A DNA stretch of 64,000 bases from Autumnicola sp041679265 (GCF_041679265.1 NZ_JBGFSM010000009.1:1-64000); one strand, 5' to 3'; positions 42,113 to 51,489 are shown, counted from the stretch's first letter. A program made the numbers and translations. Notes: generated from the letters alone by a model not told the origin.

Positions 42113-44887
42113 ATGGATAGATTTTCATTTCTAAATGCCGCACATACCGCTTATTTCGCAGAACTTTATGATCAATATTTACAGTATCCTGATAGCGTAG
42201 AGCCAAGTTGGCGCGCGTTCTTTCAGGGTTTTGATTTTGGATTGCAACAGGATGGTATCTCCCGGGAAGTACTGGAAGAAGCACCCGCAGGTTTTGAAGA
42301 AGGTGAAGTTCCGGAACATGTAGTTAAGGAATTTCAGGTAATAAGGCTGATTGACGGATACCGCACCAGAGGGCATTTATTTACAAAAACAAACCCGGTA
42401 AGGGAAAGAAGACAATATGCTCCTACTTTAGATATAGAGAACTTTGGTCTTTCTAAACAAGACCTGGATACTATTTTTAATGCCGGAGAAGTTCTTGGTA
42501 TTGGACCTAAAAGTCTTCAGGAGATCATCAACCACCTTGAACATATTTATTGTGAATCCATTGGGGTGGAATATATGTTTATTAGGAAGCCGGAAGAGAT
42601 CGAGTGGATTCAGAAAAAACTGAACATTAATGAAAACCATCCCAAATTTGAGGTGGCTCAGAAAAAGCAAATTCTTAGAAAACTAAACGAGGCGGTTTCC
42701 TTTGAAGGCTTTTTACATACCAAATATGTAGGGCAAAAACGCTTTTCGCTGGAAGGAGGGGAGAGTTTAATTCCCGCTCTGGACGCGCTTATTGAAAAAG
42801 CCGCTGAACACGGGATTAAAGATTTTGTGATGGGAATGGCGCATCGCGGTCGCTTAAATACCCTTACCAACATTTTTGGAAAAAGCGCCAAAGATATCTT
42901 TAGTGAGTTTGACGGGAAAGATTATGAACAGGATATTTTTGACGGGGATGTAAAATATCATCTGGGCTGGACCTCCTGCCGCACTACAGATAATGGCAAC
43001 GACATTAACATTAATATTGCTCCTAACCCCTCACACCTGGAAACTGTGGGAGCTGTGGTAGAAGGAATTGCCAGGGCTAAAAAGGACCGGCATTATAACG
43101 GAGACAGTTCTAAGGTGCTTCCTATTCTTGTACATGGCGATGCGGCAATAGCCGCGCAGGGCGTAGTGTATGAAGTTATACAAATGGCCCAGCTGGATGG
43201 GTACAGCAATGGCGGTACAATCCATATTGTAGTGAATAACCAGATTGGTTTTACCACAAATTATCTGGATGCAAGGTCTTCTACGTATTGTACAGATGTT
43301 GCCAAGGTTACCCTTTCTCCGGTACTTCATGTTAATGCTGATGATGCCGAGGCTGTGGTACATTCTATTCTTTTTGCACTGGAATTCCGGATGAAGTTCC
43401 ATCGCGATGTTTTTATAGATTTACTTGGCTATCGTAAATATGGCCATAACGAAGGGGATGAGCCAAGATTTACCCAGCCTAAGCTTTATAAAGCTATTGC
43501 AAAACATCAAAACGCCCGAGATATATATGCTGAAAAGCTTAAAAAAGAAGGCGTTATAGATGACAGCTTCCTGCAGAAGCTGGAAGACGATTACAAAGCC
43601 AGCCTGGAAGAAAGCCTTGAAGATTCGCGAAAAGAAGAAAAAACCAGGATCACTCCTTTTATGCAGGATGAGTGGGAAGGTTTTGATAATGCCCAGGAGG
43701 ATAAGATGATGGAAGAAGTAGATACCACCTATGCCATTGAAAAACTGGACAAGGTGGCTGAGGCTGTTTCCAAATTGCCGGAAGGAAAGAAGTTTATGCG
43801 TAAGATCGATAAACTGGTGAACCTGCGGCATAAAATGTATTTTGAAGACAATAAGCTGGACTGGTCTATGGCAGAGCATTTGGCTTACGGGTCTCTTATG
43901 AAGGAAGGTTACCATATTCGAATAAGCGGGCAGGACAGTGAAAGAGGTACCTTCTCACATCGGCATGCGGTATTAAAAGTAGAAGATAGTGAAGAAGAAA
44001 TTATTCTTCATAATAATATAGAAGGAAGAACAGGTGAATTTTTCATCTATAATTCGCCGCTTTCTGAATATGGGGTGGTTGGATTCGATTATGGTTATGC
44101 CATGGCCAGCCCAAATACCCTTACCATCTGGGAAGCACAGTTTGGGGATTTTGTGAACGGCGCGCAAATTATGATAGACCAGTATATTTCTGCGGCAGAA
44201 GATAAATGGAAGTTGCAGAACGGGCTGGTAATGTTCCTGCCTCATGGCTATGAAGGCCAGGGAGCAGAACACTCGTCAGGAAGGATGGAACGTTTCCTTC
44301 AGCTTTGTGCTAAGGATAATATGTATGTGGCTGATATTACCACACCGGCGAATATGTTTCATTTGTTAAGAAGGCAGATGAAGGTTGGTTTTAGAAAACC
44401 ACTTATTGTTTTTACACCTAAAAGTTTGCTTAGACATCCAAAGGTAATTTCTACCAAAGAAGAATTTGCAAATGGTAGTTTTCAGCCTTTAATCGACGCC
44501 GGAAATGCCAAACCTGATAAAGTGAAGAGCCTCGTGTTCTGTACAGGGAAATTTTACTATGACCTTTTGGAATTTAAGGAAGAAAACAACCGGGAAGATG
44601 TGGCACTGGTAAGAATAGAGCAATTGTTCCCTTTGCCGGTAAAACAGATGAAAGAAACCATTAGTAAATATAAAAATGCAGACGACCTGGTTTGGGCACA
44701 GGAAGAACCAAGGAATATGGGTGCCTATGGACATTTATTGCTGCATTTTGATGACGCCCGGAGTATGAGGGTTTGCAGCAGGAAGTTTTACGGAGCACCG
44801 GCCGCAGGTAGTTCTGTACGTTATAAAAAACGCCATCAAAGAGTAATTGCAGGAGTTTTTGATAAATCCTTACAGGAATCAGTTTAA
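42113..44887 (+). CDS. sucA: 2-oxoglutarate dehydrogenase E1 component
   Basis: A 924-residue thiamine-diphosphate enzyme. N-terminal E2-binding stretch (SFLNAAHTAYFAELYDQYL), active-site segments GMAHRGRLN and NPSHLE, the thiamine-diphosphate/metal region GDAAIAAQG, and DLLGYRKYGHNEGDEP. The C-terminal transketolase-like domain has HGYEGQGAEHSS. It decarboxylates 2-oxoglutarate in the TCA cycle and passes succinyl groups to E2, encoded 58 nt downstream. The length is normal. The intergenic gap holds a small hairpin and no terminator. Confidence 0.98.
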   Translation: MDRFSFLNAAHTAYFAELYDQYLQYPDSVEPSWRAFFQGFDFGLQQDGISREVLEEAPAGFEEGEVPEHVVKEFQVIRLIDGYRTRGHLFTKTNPVRERRQYAPTLDIENFGLSKQDLDTIFNAGEVLGIGPKSLQEIINHLEHIYCESIGVEYMFIRKPEEIEWIQKKLNINENHPKFEVAQKKQILRKLNEAVSFEGFLHTKYVGQKRFSLEGGESLIPALDALIEKAAEHGIKDFVMGMAHRGRLNTLTNIFGKSAKDIFSEFDGKDYEQDIFDGDVKYHLGWTSCRTTDNGNDININIAPNPSHLETVGAVVEGIARAKKDRHYNGDSSKVLPILVHGDAAIAAQGVVYEVIQMAQLDGYSNGGTIHIVVNNQIGFTTNYLDARSSTYCTDVAKVTLSPVLHVNADDAEAVVHSILFALEFRMKFHRDVFIDLLGYRKYGHNEGDEPRFTQPKLYKAIAKHQNARDIYAEKLKKEGVIDDSFLQKLEDDYKASLEESLEDSRKEEKTRITPFMQDEWEGFDNAQEDKMMEEVDTTYAIEKLDKVAEAVSKLPEGKKFMRKIDKLVNLRHKMYFEDNKLDWSMAEHLAYGSLMKEGYHIRISGQDSERGTFSHRHAVLKVEDSEEEIILHNNIEGRTGEFFIYNSPLSEYGVVGFDYGYAMASPNTLTIWEAQFGDFVNGAQIMIDQYISAAEDKWKLQNGLVMFLPHGYEGQGAEHSSGRMERFLQLCAKDNMYVADITTPANMFHLLRRQMKVGFRKPLIVFTPKSLLRHPKVISTKEEFANGSFQPLIDAGNAKPDKVKSLVFCTGKFYYDLLEFKEENNREDVALVRIEQLFPLPVKQMKETISKYKNADDLVWAQEEPRNMGAYGHLLLHFDDARSMRVCSRKFYGAPAAGSSVRYKKRHQRVIAGVFDKSLQESV

Positions 44888-44906
44888 TAAATAAAAAGAA
44901 TAACCT

Positions 44907-44922
44907 TTCTGCCAAGGCAGAA
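44907..44922 (+). other. Intercistronic hairpin between sucA and sucB
   Basis: TTCTGC pairs with GCAGAA around CAAG, without a T-run. It may protect or process the dicistronic mRNA rather than end it. Confidence 0.35.
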
Positions 44923-44945
44923 GACCAAAAATAAAAATTAAGATC

Positions 44946-46217
44946 ATGGCCTTAGAAATGAAAGTTCCTTCTCCAGGGGAATCCATCACAGAAGTTGAAA
45001 TTGCACAGTGGTTAGTGGAAGATGGAGAATACGTAGAAAAAGATCAGGCAATTGCCGAAGTGGACAGCGATAAAGCTACCCTTGAACTTCCGGCAGAAGC
45101 CAGTGGAATTATTACCTTAAAAGCTGAAGAAGGTGATGCCGTAGCCGTTGGGGAAGTAGTGTGCCTAATAGATACCGATGCCCCAAAACCCGGAGGCGAC
45201 AATAAAAAAGATGAATCTGCCGAAGAGGAGGTGACAGAACAGGAGGAAGAAACTTCAACTAAAGCCGATAGTAAAAAGGCTGAACCTAAAGAAGAAAAAC
45301 CTTCCAAATCTACTACTCCAGAGCAAAAGCAGGATACTTATGCTTCCGGAAGTCCTTCTCCCGCGGCCAAAAAAATCCTTGACGAAAAAGGAATGGATTC
45401 TAAATCTGTAAAAGGAACCGGCAGGGACGGCAGGATTACCAAAGAAGATGCCGTACAGGCCAAAGCTTCTATGGGAACTCCGGGAACCGGAAAACGAGGA
45501 GAATCCCGTAAAAAGATGTCTATGCTTCGCCGCAAAGTTGCAGAAAGGCTGGTAAGCGCAAAGACCGAGACCGCCATGTTAACTACTTTTAATGAGGTAG
45601 ACATGTCTCCAATTTTTGCGCTTCGTAAAAAATATAAAGAAGAATTTAAGGATAAACACGGGGTGAGCCTAGGGTTTATGTCCTTCTTTACTTTGGCTGT
45701 AACCCGCGCTTTAGATCTTTTTCCTGATGTAAACTCTATGATAGATGGAGATTATAAAGTTAGCTACGATTATAAAGATATTAGTATTGCCGTTTCCGGC
45801 CCTAAAGGATTGATGGTGCCGGTAATTAGAAATGCTGAAAACCTTAGCTTTAGAGGAGTTGAAGAAGAAGTGAAGCGACTGGCCTTAAAAGCAAGGGATG
45901 GAAATATTACTGTAGACGATATGACTGGCGGAACATTTACCATCACCAATGGTGGAGTTTTTGGTTCTATGTTGTCTACTCCAATCATTAACCCTCCGCA
46001 AAGTGCCATTCTTGGAATGCACAATATTGTGGAACGTCCTGTGGCGATAGATGGCCATGTTGAAATCAGGCCAATTATGTATGTGGCCCTTTCTTACGAC
46101 CATAGGATTATTGACGGTAAAGAATCTGTAGGCTTCCTTGTTGCTGTGAAAGAGGCCTTAGAAAATCCGGAAGAATTACTAATGGATAACGATGTGAAGA
46201 GAGCCCTGGAACTGTAA
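44946..46217 (+). CDS. sucB: 2-oxoglutarate dehydrogenase E2, dihydrolipoyl succinyltransferase
   Basis: A 423-residue three-domain protein: lipoyl domain (1-77) with lipoylated Lys in EVDSDKATLEL; a Glu/Lys-rich linker; E3-binding domain (about 133-170, AAKKILDEKGMDSKSVKGTG); and catalytic acyltransferase domain with the His and Asp of YDHRIIDG near the C-terminus. It forms the core of the complex and moves the succinyl group to CoA. Cotranscribed with sucA and closed by a strong terminator. Confidence 0.98.
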   Translation: MALEMKVPSPGESITEVEIAQWLVEDGEYVEKDQAIAEVDSDKATLELPAEASGIITLKAEEGDAVAVGEVVCLIDTDAPKPGGDNKKDESAEEEVTEQEEETSTKADSKKAEPKEEKPSKSTTPEQKQDTYASGSPSPAAKKILDEKGMDSKSVKGTGRDGRITKEDAVQAKASMGTPGTGKRGESRKKMSMLRRKVAERLVSAKTETAMLTTFNEVDMSPIFALRKKYKEEFKDKHGVSLGFMSFFTLAVTRALDLFPDVNSMIDGDYKVSYDYKDISIAVSGPKGLMVPVIRNAENLSFRGVEEEVKRLALKARDGNITVDDMTGGTFTITNGGVFGSMLSTPIINPPQSAILGMHNIVERPVAIDGHVEIRPIMYVALSYDHRIIDGKESVGFLVAVKEALENPEELLMDNDVKRALEL

Positions 46218-46235
46218 TGTTCTCAGATAAATAAA

Positions 46236-46266
46236 TAAAAAGCCGCACGTTGATGCGGCTTTTTTG
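46236..46266. terminator. Bidirectional terminator after sucB
   Basis: AAAAGCCGCA pairs with TGCGGCTTTT (6-nt loop) and is followed by T on both strands. It also suits the small convergent gene at 46283-46393. Confidence 0.92.
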
Positions 46267-46282
46267 ATTTTGCTAATCAAAA

Positions 46283-46393
46283 TTAAAATAAGAAGTAAAG
46301 GTTTAAAAAATTCAGAAATAAGACCCCCACTATAAAAATAGTCAGGATAATGAGTGAGGCCGGTTCTAAACTTCTTTTTTTAATAATAGACAT
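46283..46393 (-). CDS. Small single-pass membrane protein (36 residues)
   Basis: An ATG at 46393 opens a 36-codon frame: a basic start MSIIKKRSLEP followed by one hydrophobic helix of about 25 residues (ASLIILTIFIVGVLFLNFLN) and an aromatic end. The inside-positive topology fits a small inner-membrane protein. A near-ideal promoter (TTTG, 20 nt, TATCTTTG) lies 21-52 nt upstream, and a bidirectional terminator follows. The family and function are unknown. The promoter gives the main support, since the frame alone is short. Confidence 0.6.
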   Translation of the reverse strand: MSIIKKRSLEPASLIILTIFIVGVLFLNFLNLYFLF

Positions 46394-46413
46394 GTTTCTA
46401 ACATTAACTTCTT

Positions 46414-46445
46414 CAAAGATAAGTTTCTCTGCTGCTCCTGTCAAA
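46414..46445 (-). promoter_or_regulatory. Promoter of the 36-residue membrane protein
   Basis: Minus strand: TTTG (46442-46445), 20-nt spacer, TATCTTTG (46414-46421). One of the best consensus matches in the window. Confidence 0.65.
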
Positions 46446-46465
46446 GGGGAAAAATCCCCTAAATA

Positions 46466-46903
46466 TTATTTTAAGTACAAGGCTTTTTTGCCATAATCTA
46501 TAACCGCTTTACCCTTTTTTAGCAGATCGGCACCAATAATGCCGTGCACTTTTTCAGCATCATGATTAATAAGCGCCTCATTTACATGCCGAAGGTCAAA
46601 AAGCACCAGGTCTACCTTTTTCTTCTTCCAGCCTTTAATCTGGATCAGGTTCTTCTGGGCAATTTGAGTAAGCATGTTAGTGGCTCCCGCTCCTGCCGCT
46701 TTTACATCACTATCTTCAGCAATTAGTTCAAAATGTTTTACGGCTTCCATGCCCACACAGGTGCTGGAGGCGCCGGTGTCTAAAATAAAATTGCCTTCAA
46801 TATTATTGATTTTCGCAACTATTTCTATATGATTGGTTTTAGTGTATTTAAATTTTATACGCTGATATCCTTTTTCTTTCAGCAATTTTCTTAGAGATGA
46901 CAT
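46466..46903 (-). CDS. Retropepsin-like aspartic protease
   Basis: A 145-residue single-domain protease with the flap-side active site ILDTGASSTCVG (Asp about residue 42) and the second hydrophobic motif HGIIGADLL. Single-domain retropepsins work as homodimers. It has no signal peptide, so it acts in the cytoplasm; the substrate is unknown. I start at ATG 46903 (MSSLRKLL) because the alternative GTG at 46918 overlaps the -7 box TATCTTTG (46918-46925). Confidence 0.88.
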   Translation of the reverse strand: MSSLRKLLKEKGYQRIKFKYTKTNHIEIVAKINNIEGNFILDTGASSTCVGMEAVKHFELIAEDSDVKAAGAGATNMLTQIAQKNLIQIKGWKKKKVDLVLFDLRHVNEALINHDAEKVHGIIGADLLKKGKAVIDYGKKALYLK

Positions 46904-46917
46904 TCTTTCTTTTTTCA

Positions 46918-46925
46918 CAAAGATA
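46918..46925 (-). promoter_or_regulatory. -7 box of the retropepsin-like gene
   Basis: TATCTTTG on the minus strand, 15 nt before the chosen ATG; the -33 element is unclear. It lies 17 nt from the oppositely directed tatD box. Confidence 0.5.
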
Positions 46926-46941
46926 GGTCTTCAAAATAAAT

Positions 46942-46949
46942 TATTTTTG
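46942..46949 (+). promoter_or_regulatory. -7 box of the tatD-like gene
   Basis: TATTTTTG ends only 6 nt before the ATG at 46955, so transcription would begin at or next to the start codon. Confidence 0.5.
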
Positions 46950-46954
46950 TGTTT

Positions 46955-47722
46955 ATGATTTTAACAGACACTCACACGCATTTATACAGCGAAGCTTTTA
47001 ATGAAGATAGAAAAGAAGCCATTTCCAAAGCCATAGATGCCGGGATTGAACGCTTTTTTATCCCCGCTATAGATTCAGAATATGTGCCGGGAATGTATAA
47101 ACTGCAGGAAGATTATCCTGAAAATGTTTTTTTGATGATGGGGCTGCATCCCACGCATGTTAAAGAAAACTTTGAAGAAGAACTTGCCAATGTGGAAACC
47201 CAGTTTAAAAAGAATAGTTTTTATGCCGTTGGCGAAATTGGAATAGATTTGTACTGGGATAAAAGCACACTTTCTATACAACAGGAAGCTTTTAAAAGAC
47301 AGATCCGCCTGGCTAAAAATCACGGTTTACCTATTGTTATTCACTGCCGGGAGGCTTTTGATGAGGTTTTTGAGGTGCTGGAAAGTGAAAAGGGAGAAGA
47401 GCTCTTCGGGATTTTTCACTGCTTCACAGGAAACCTGGAACAGGCCAAAAAGGCCCTTTCCTATAATATGAAACTGGGGATTGGAGGGGTGGTGACCTTT
47501 AAAAATGGTAAAATTGATCGTTTTCTTGACCAGGTTTCCATTGAAGATATTGTGCTGGAAACAGACGCGCCTTATCTGGCGCCAACCCCCTTCCGCGGGA
47601 AAAGAAACGATCCGGTTTATCTTCTAAAAGTAGCTGAAAAAGTAGCTGAAATCTATAATTTAAAGCTTGAAGAGGTGGCCAGGATTACTACTGCCAATTC
47701 TCAGGCTGTTTTTGGGGTATAA
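46955..47722 (+). CDS. TatD-family metal-dependent DNase/hydrolase
   Basis: A 255-residue TIM-barrel metal hydrolase: first metal His pair in TDTHTHLY, Glu in VGEIGID, His in VIHCREA and IFHCFTGN, and Asp in ETDAPYLAP. TatD proteins are 3'-5' exonucleases and deoxyribonucleases with two metal ions in the cytoplasm. An in-frame GTG at 46949 lies inside the -7 box, so ATG 46955 is chosen. It begins a run of plus-strand genes to asparaginase. Confidence 0.95.
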   Translation: MILTDTHTHLYSEAFNEDRKEAISKAIDAGIERFFIPAIDSEYVPGMYKLQEDYPENVFLMMGLHPTHVKENFEEELANVETQFKKNSFYAVGEIGIDLYWDKSTLSIQQEAFKRQIRLAKNHGLPIVIHCREAFDEVFEVLESEKGEELFGIFHCFTGNLEQAKKALSYNMKLGIGGVVTFKNGKIDRFLDQVSIEDIVLETDAPYLAPTPFRGKRNDPVYLLKVAEKVAEIYNLKLEEVARITTANSQAVFGV

Positions 47723-47841
47723 AGAGGAATTTTTGTATTTTCTTGAGTAACTGCGGCATTCTGTTGAAGGAGTTTTGTTTATATTGCCCTTTAAATACAA
47801 TTGAATTAATACAAGCTGTTGAAGCCTAGATAAAAAAATTA

Positions 47842-48984
47842 GTGAGCAATTTTGAAGATATAAGATTTTACAAAGATGAGGAAGTGGAGCAAGCCCTGCG
47901 GGAATATGTAAGGCATCCTATGGTTAAGGCGCTGCTTCAGTTTACATTCCCGGAAAAGGAATATTCTGAAATTGAGGAATTGGTGGTGGCATGCCGCTCC
48001 ATTAGGGATTTCCAGACAAAAGTAATCTATCATTCCGTAGAGAAAGTTCTGGAAAAAACCACTGAAGGCCTTACTTATAGCGGCTTTGATAAGTTGAAGG
48101 AGGATGAGTCTTATTTTTACATCTCCAATCATCGAGATATTATCCTGGATACATCTTTGCTGAACTACACCCTTTATGATCATAATCTCGTCATGACTGC
48201 TTCGGCTATTGGGGATAACCTGGTGAAAAAGAATTTTCTACTTGCGCTTTCACGGCTTAACCGGAATTTCCTGGTGCTGCGGGGACTTGGGCCAAGGCAA
48301 ATGCTGAAGAGTTCCATGAAACTTTCAGAATATATTCGCAAACTTCTATTCGAAGATAACAGGTCTGTATGGATGGCACAGCGGGAAGGCCGCACCAAAG
48401 ACGGCAGTGACCATACCCAGCAGGGGGTTTTAAAAATGCTCGCCATGGCGAAAGGGGATTTAAGCCTGGCGGAATATTTTACCAAATTAAAGATGGTGCC
48501 GGTGGCCATGTCTTACGAATTTGACCCTACAGATATTCTTAAAATGCCTGAACTTATGGCTAAGCGAATGCAGGAAACTTATGTGAAATCTGCAAATGAG
48601 GATTTTAATTCTATCATGCAGGGCGCGTTGGGACAAAAAGGGAGAATTCATATTAGCGCCTGCGGAGTTCTGGATGAACAGGTTTTTGCTGAAATTGAAA
48701 ATAATGCCGGCTCTGTAAATGATCAGCTAAAGGCAGTGGCAGAAAAGATTGACCAGAAAATATATGAAAACTATAAATTATGGCCCGCCAATTACATTGC
48801 CTGTGATTTGGTAAATAATAATGAAAAATACGCTTCTAAATATACCGATAAGGAAAAGCGGCAGTTTGAAAGGAGGCTTACCAGGAGAGTTGGGTATAAA
48901 AATGCGCTGGAGCTTAACAGTTATCTGCTTATGTATGCAAATCCTGTGATCAACAAAGAAAGCATGTATGAGAAAAAGCGCTAA
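47842..48984 (+). CDS. 1-acyl-glycerol-3-phosphate acyltransferase-like protein
   Basis: A 380-residue protein from a GTG start. The acyltransferase H-x4-D motif is in SNHRDIILDT (about residue 95), and MAQREGRTKDG corresponds to the glycerol-phosphate-binding motif III. It lacks clear transmembrane helices and is longer than PlsC, so it may act on another lipid such as an ornithine- or glycerophospholipid. Its last 17 nt overlap the asparaginase gene. Confidence 0.88.
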   Translation: MSNFEDIRFYKDEEVEQALREYVRHPMVKALLQFTFPEKEYSEIEELVVACRSIRDFQTKVIYHSVEKVLEKTTEGLTYSGFDKLKEDESYFYISNHRDIILDTSLLNYTLYDHNLVMTASAIGDNLVKKNFLLALSRLNRNFLVLRGLGPRQMLKSSMKLSEYIRKLLFEDNRSVWMAQREGRTKDGSDHTQQGVLKMLAMAKGDLSLAEYFTKLKMVPVAMSYEFDPTDILKMPELMAKRMQETYVKSANEDFNSIMQGALGQKGRIHISACGVLDEQVFAEIENNAGSVNDQLKAVAEKIDQKIYENYKLWPANYIACDLVNNNEKYASKYTDKEKRQFERRLTRRVGYKNALELNSYLLMYANPVINKESMYEKKR

Positions 48985-49996
48985 GATCCTGCTCGTCTAT
49001 ACCGGTGGTACCATTGGAATGATTAAGGATTATGAGACAGGAGCGTTAAAGGCTTTTAATTTTGATGAGTTACTTCAGAATATACCTGAACTTAAAATTC
49101 TGGAACATGAAATTCATACCCTAAGCTTTGAAAATCCTATAGATTCATCCAATATGAATCCCGGTTACTGGCTTAAAATCGCTGAGACTATAGCAAAAAA
49201 TTATGAAGATTACGATGGCTTTGTAGTGCTTCACGGGAGTGATACCATGTCTTATACCGCTTCTGCACTAAGTTTTATGTTTGAAAATCTACATAAACCC
49301 ATCATATTTACAGGTTCACAGTTGCCCATTGGAGATTTAAGAACAGATGCAAAAGAAAATTTAATTACCAGTATCCAGATTGCCGGACTTCAAAAAAACG
49401 GGAGGCCTGTTTTATCTGAAGTAGGGCTATATTTTGAATATAAATTGTACCGGGCAAACCGTACCACCAAGATTAATGCAGAGCATTTCCAGGCTTTCGC
49501 TTCGCCTAATTATATACCTTTGGCAGAATCTGGGGTATATCTTTCAGTGAATGAGCAGGCAATATGGAAATCAGATAAAAAACAAAAGATGAAGCTGCAC
49601 CGGGAGTTGTGCCGTGATATTCTTATCCTGAAAATATTTCCGGGAATTACAGAAGATGCTATGGAATATCTTCTTTCTAAAAAAGATTTGAAAGGAGTGG
49701 TCCTGGAAACTTATGGAAGTGGCAATGCTCCAAACGACAGATGGTTTTTAAATATTCTGAAGGAAAAAATTTCTTCGGGATTAAAAATAGTAAATGTTAC
49801 CCAGTGCATAGGTGGAAGCGTGGTCATGGGGAATTATGAAACCAGTACCGGCCTGAAAAACATAGGAGTAGTGTCTGGAAAAAATATTACCACAGAAGCG
49901 GCAGTTGGAAAACTAATGTATTTATTGGAAAAAGATTTATCTCCCAAAGTATTTAAAACTATCTTTGAAACATCATTAAGGGGCGAAATGTCATAA
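48968..49996 (+). CDS. ansA: Type I (cytoplasmic) L-asparaginase
   Basis: A 342-residue amidohydrolase converting asparagine to aspartate and ammonia. The first catalytic threonine is in VYTGGTIGM (residues 10-18), the second in HGSDTMSYTA, with Lys in TDAKEN. No signal peptide, hence the cytoplasmic type. Its ATG lies inside the 3' end of the acyltransferase gene (17-nt overlap), which suggests translational coupling. Confidence 0.95.
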   Translation: MRKSAKILLVYTGGTIGMIKDYETGALKAFNFDELLQNIPELKILEHEIHTLSFENPIDSSNMNPGYWLKIAETIAKNYEDYDGFVVLHGSDTMSYTASALSFMFENLHKPIIFTGSQLPIGDLRTDAKENLITSIQIAGLQKNGRPVLSEVGLYFEYKLYRANRTTKINAEHFQAFASPNYIPLAESGVYLSVNEQAIWKSDKKQKMKLHRELCRDILILKIFPGITEDAMEYLLSKKDLKGVVLETYGSGNAPNDRWFLNILKEKISSGLKIVNVTQCIGGSVVMGNYETSTGLKNIGVVSGKNITTEAAVGKLMYLLEKDLSPKVFKTIFETSLRGEMS

Positions 49997-50067
49997 AAAT
50001 TAACGCATCATGCTTGACGATGTATTATTTTTTTTGTTATTTGCCGCACCGTTTTAAACATTTGAAT

Positions 50068-50155
50068 AGAGAGGTGGCCGAGTGGTCGAAGGCGCACGCC
50101 TGGAAAGTGTGTATACGCCACAAGCGTATCGAGGGTTCGAATCCCTTCCTCTCTG
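50068..50155 (+). tRNA. tRNA-Ser (anticodon GGA)
   Basis: An 88-nt class II tRNA. Acceptor stem AGAGAGG/CCTCTCT, discriminator G, no encoded CCA. Anticodon stem CACGC/GTGTG with loop CTGGAAA, long variable arm TACGC/GCGTA, and T-arm GAGGGTTCGAATCCCTT. Reads serine codons UCC and UCU. Confidence 0.97.
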
Positions 50156-50223
50156 CTAAGTGTTTTATTGAAAAATTATTTTTATATTTAACCCTTTAAC
50201 TAATTAAATTAAGACAAACAGTA

Positions 50224-51033
50224 ATGAAAAGATTATTTTCTATTTTGGTAATCGCCGCGATTATGGTGCTTGGAGCCGGTAATCTCAATGCGGCAAACAA
50301 TGTGAAAACATTGCCGAGCACATCCATCGTAAACTTTGTGCAACAAGATGAGGATGCCGCAGCTGCTGACCAGGTGGGTGACGAAGAATCGGCTGGTTTT
50401 CATCAGGAATTAAAAAGACGTTTCATAGAAGGTGGTCCTGGATTTATGGGGATTGTTCTTTTGTGTCTGATTCTTGGTTTGGCTATTGCCATAGAGAGAA
50501 TTATCTACTTAAACCTGGCTACAACAAACACTAAAAAACTTGCTCAGGACGTGGAAGACGCACTTAAAAGCGGTGGGGTTGAAGCTGCTAAAGAAGTTTG
50601 CCGAAACACACGTGGTCCTGTTGCATCTATTTACTACCAGGGGCTTGACCGTGCAGATGAGAGCATTGAAGCTGCGGAAAAAGCGGTGGTTGCCTACGGT
50701 GGAGTTCAAATGGGACAGCTCGAAAAGAACGTATCTTGGGTGTCTCTATTTATTGCACTTGCTCCAATGCTTGGGTTCATGGGTACGGTAATTGGTATGA
50801 TCCAGGCTTTTGATAGAATTGAAGCAGCCGGCGATATGCAACCTTCACTTGTTGCAGGGGGTATTAAAGTAGCACTTTTAACAACGGTATTCGGTCTGAT
50901 TGTTGCTATTATCCTTCAGATATTCTACAACTATATCATTGCAAAAATTGACAGTATCGTGAATGATATGGAAGACGCATCAATTCTTTTAATTGATATG
51001 TTGGTAGATTACAAAAACAGAAAAAGAGTTTAA
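50224..51033 (+). CDS. exbB: ExbB/TolQ/MotA-type proton channel
   Basis: A 269-residue inner-membrane protein: N-terminal signal-like helix (about 4-23), an acidic linker, then three helices (about 72-92, 165-190, 212-236). The family region APMLGFMGTVIGMIQAF is present, and the helix VALLTTVFGLIVAIILQ lines the proton path. With the two ExbD proteins it should energise TonB-dependent transport or a related envelope process. It heads a four-gene operon, starting after the tRNA-Ser gene. Confidence 0.94.
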   Translation: MKRLFSILVIAAIMVLGAGNLNAANNVKTLPSTSIVNFVQQDEDAAAADQVGDEESAGFHQELKRRFIEGGPGFMGIVLLCLILGLAIAIERIIYLNLATTNTKKLAQDVEDALKSGGVEAAKEVCRNTRGPVASIYYQGLDRADESIEAAEKAVVAYGGVQMGQLEKNVSWVSLFIALAPMLGFMGTVIGMIQAFDRIEAAGDMQPSLVAGGIKVALLTTVFGLIVAIILQIFYNYIIAKIDSIVNDMEDASILLIDMLVDYKNRKRV

Positions 51034-51051
51034 GACCAGAATAAAATAATT

Positions 51052-51489
51052 ATGACCTTACATAAAATATTAAAATATCTGGCTATTGTCATCGGCGTAA
51101 TTGGGCTTATCCTTTTGGGTAGGATCATTGCGGCAGGGGATGATGCCATAGACGCTTCGGCCGATCTGCAAACCAGCCTTCTGGTACCATTTATGTGGGT
51201 AGCCTACATAGTACTGGGAGTGGTTATAATATTGGTTGGAATTTTTGTGATTGCAGGACTGTTCAGGGGAAATATTAAGAATACACTTATTTCTATTGGG
51301 GCCTTTGCAATCATAGTAATTGTTGCTTATCTTGTAACTGACGGGTCTGAAGTGATTTTGAAAGACGGCGGAACATTGTCTGCTAACGGCTCTCACTGGG
51401 TAGGTGCTGGCTTGGTAACTTTCTATATCCTTGCAGCCATCGCGGTAGGAGCAATGATTGTTTCAGGAGTGAGAAAATTAATAAAATAA
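51052..51489 (+). CDS. Four-helix membrane protein in the exbBD operon
   Basis: A 145-residue protein with about four transmembrane helices (about 6-25, 42-64, 76-95, 115-138) and little soluble sequence. I recognise no domain. It lies 18 nt after exbB and 3 nt before exbD, so it belongs to the operon. It probably works with the proton channel complex, but this is inference. Confidence 0.8.
   Translation: MTLHKILKYLAIVIGVIGLILLGRIIAAGDDAIDASADLQTSLLVPFMWVAYIVLGVVIILVGIFVIAGLFRGNIKNTLISIGAFAIIVIVAYLVTDGSEVILKDGGTLSANGSHWVGAGLVTFYILAAIAVGAMIVSGVRKLIK

Noticed and set aside
43421..43915. 164-residue minus-strand frame inside sucA
   Set aside because: Antisense shadow of a highly conserved gene, rich in Phe/Ile/Leu as expected from reverse reading.
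50014..50199. 61-residue open frame on the plus strand
   Set aside because: It runs straight through the tRNA-Ser gene, and its residues from about 20 on are a translation of the tRNA.
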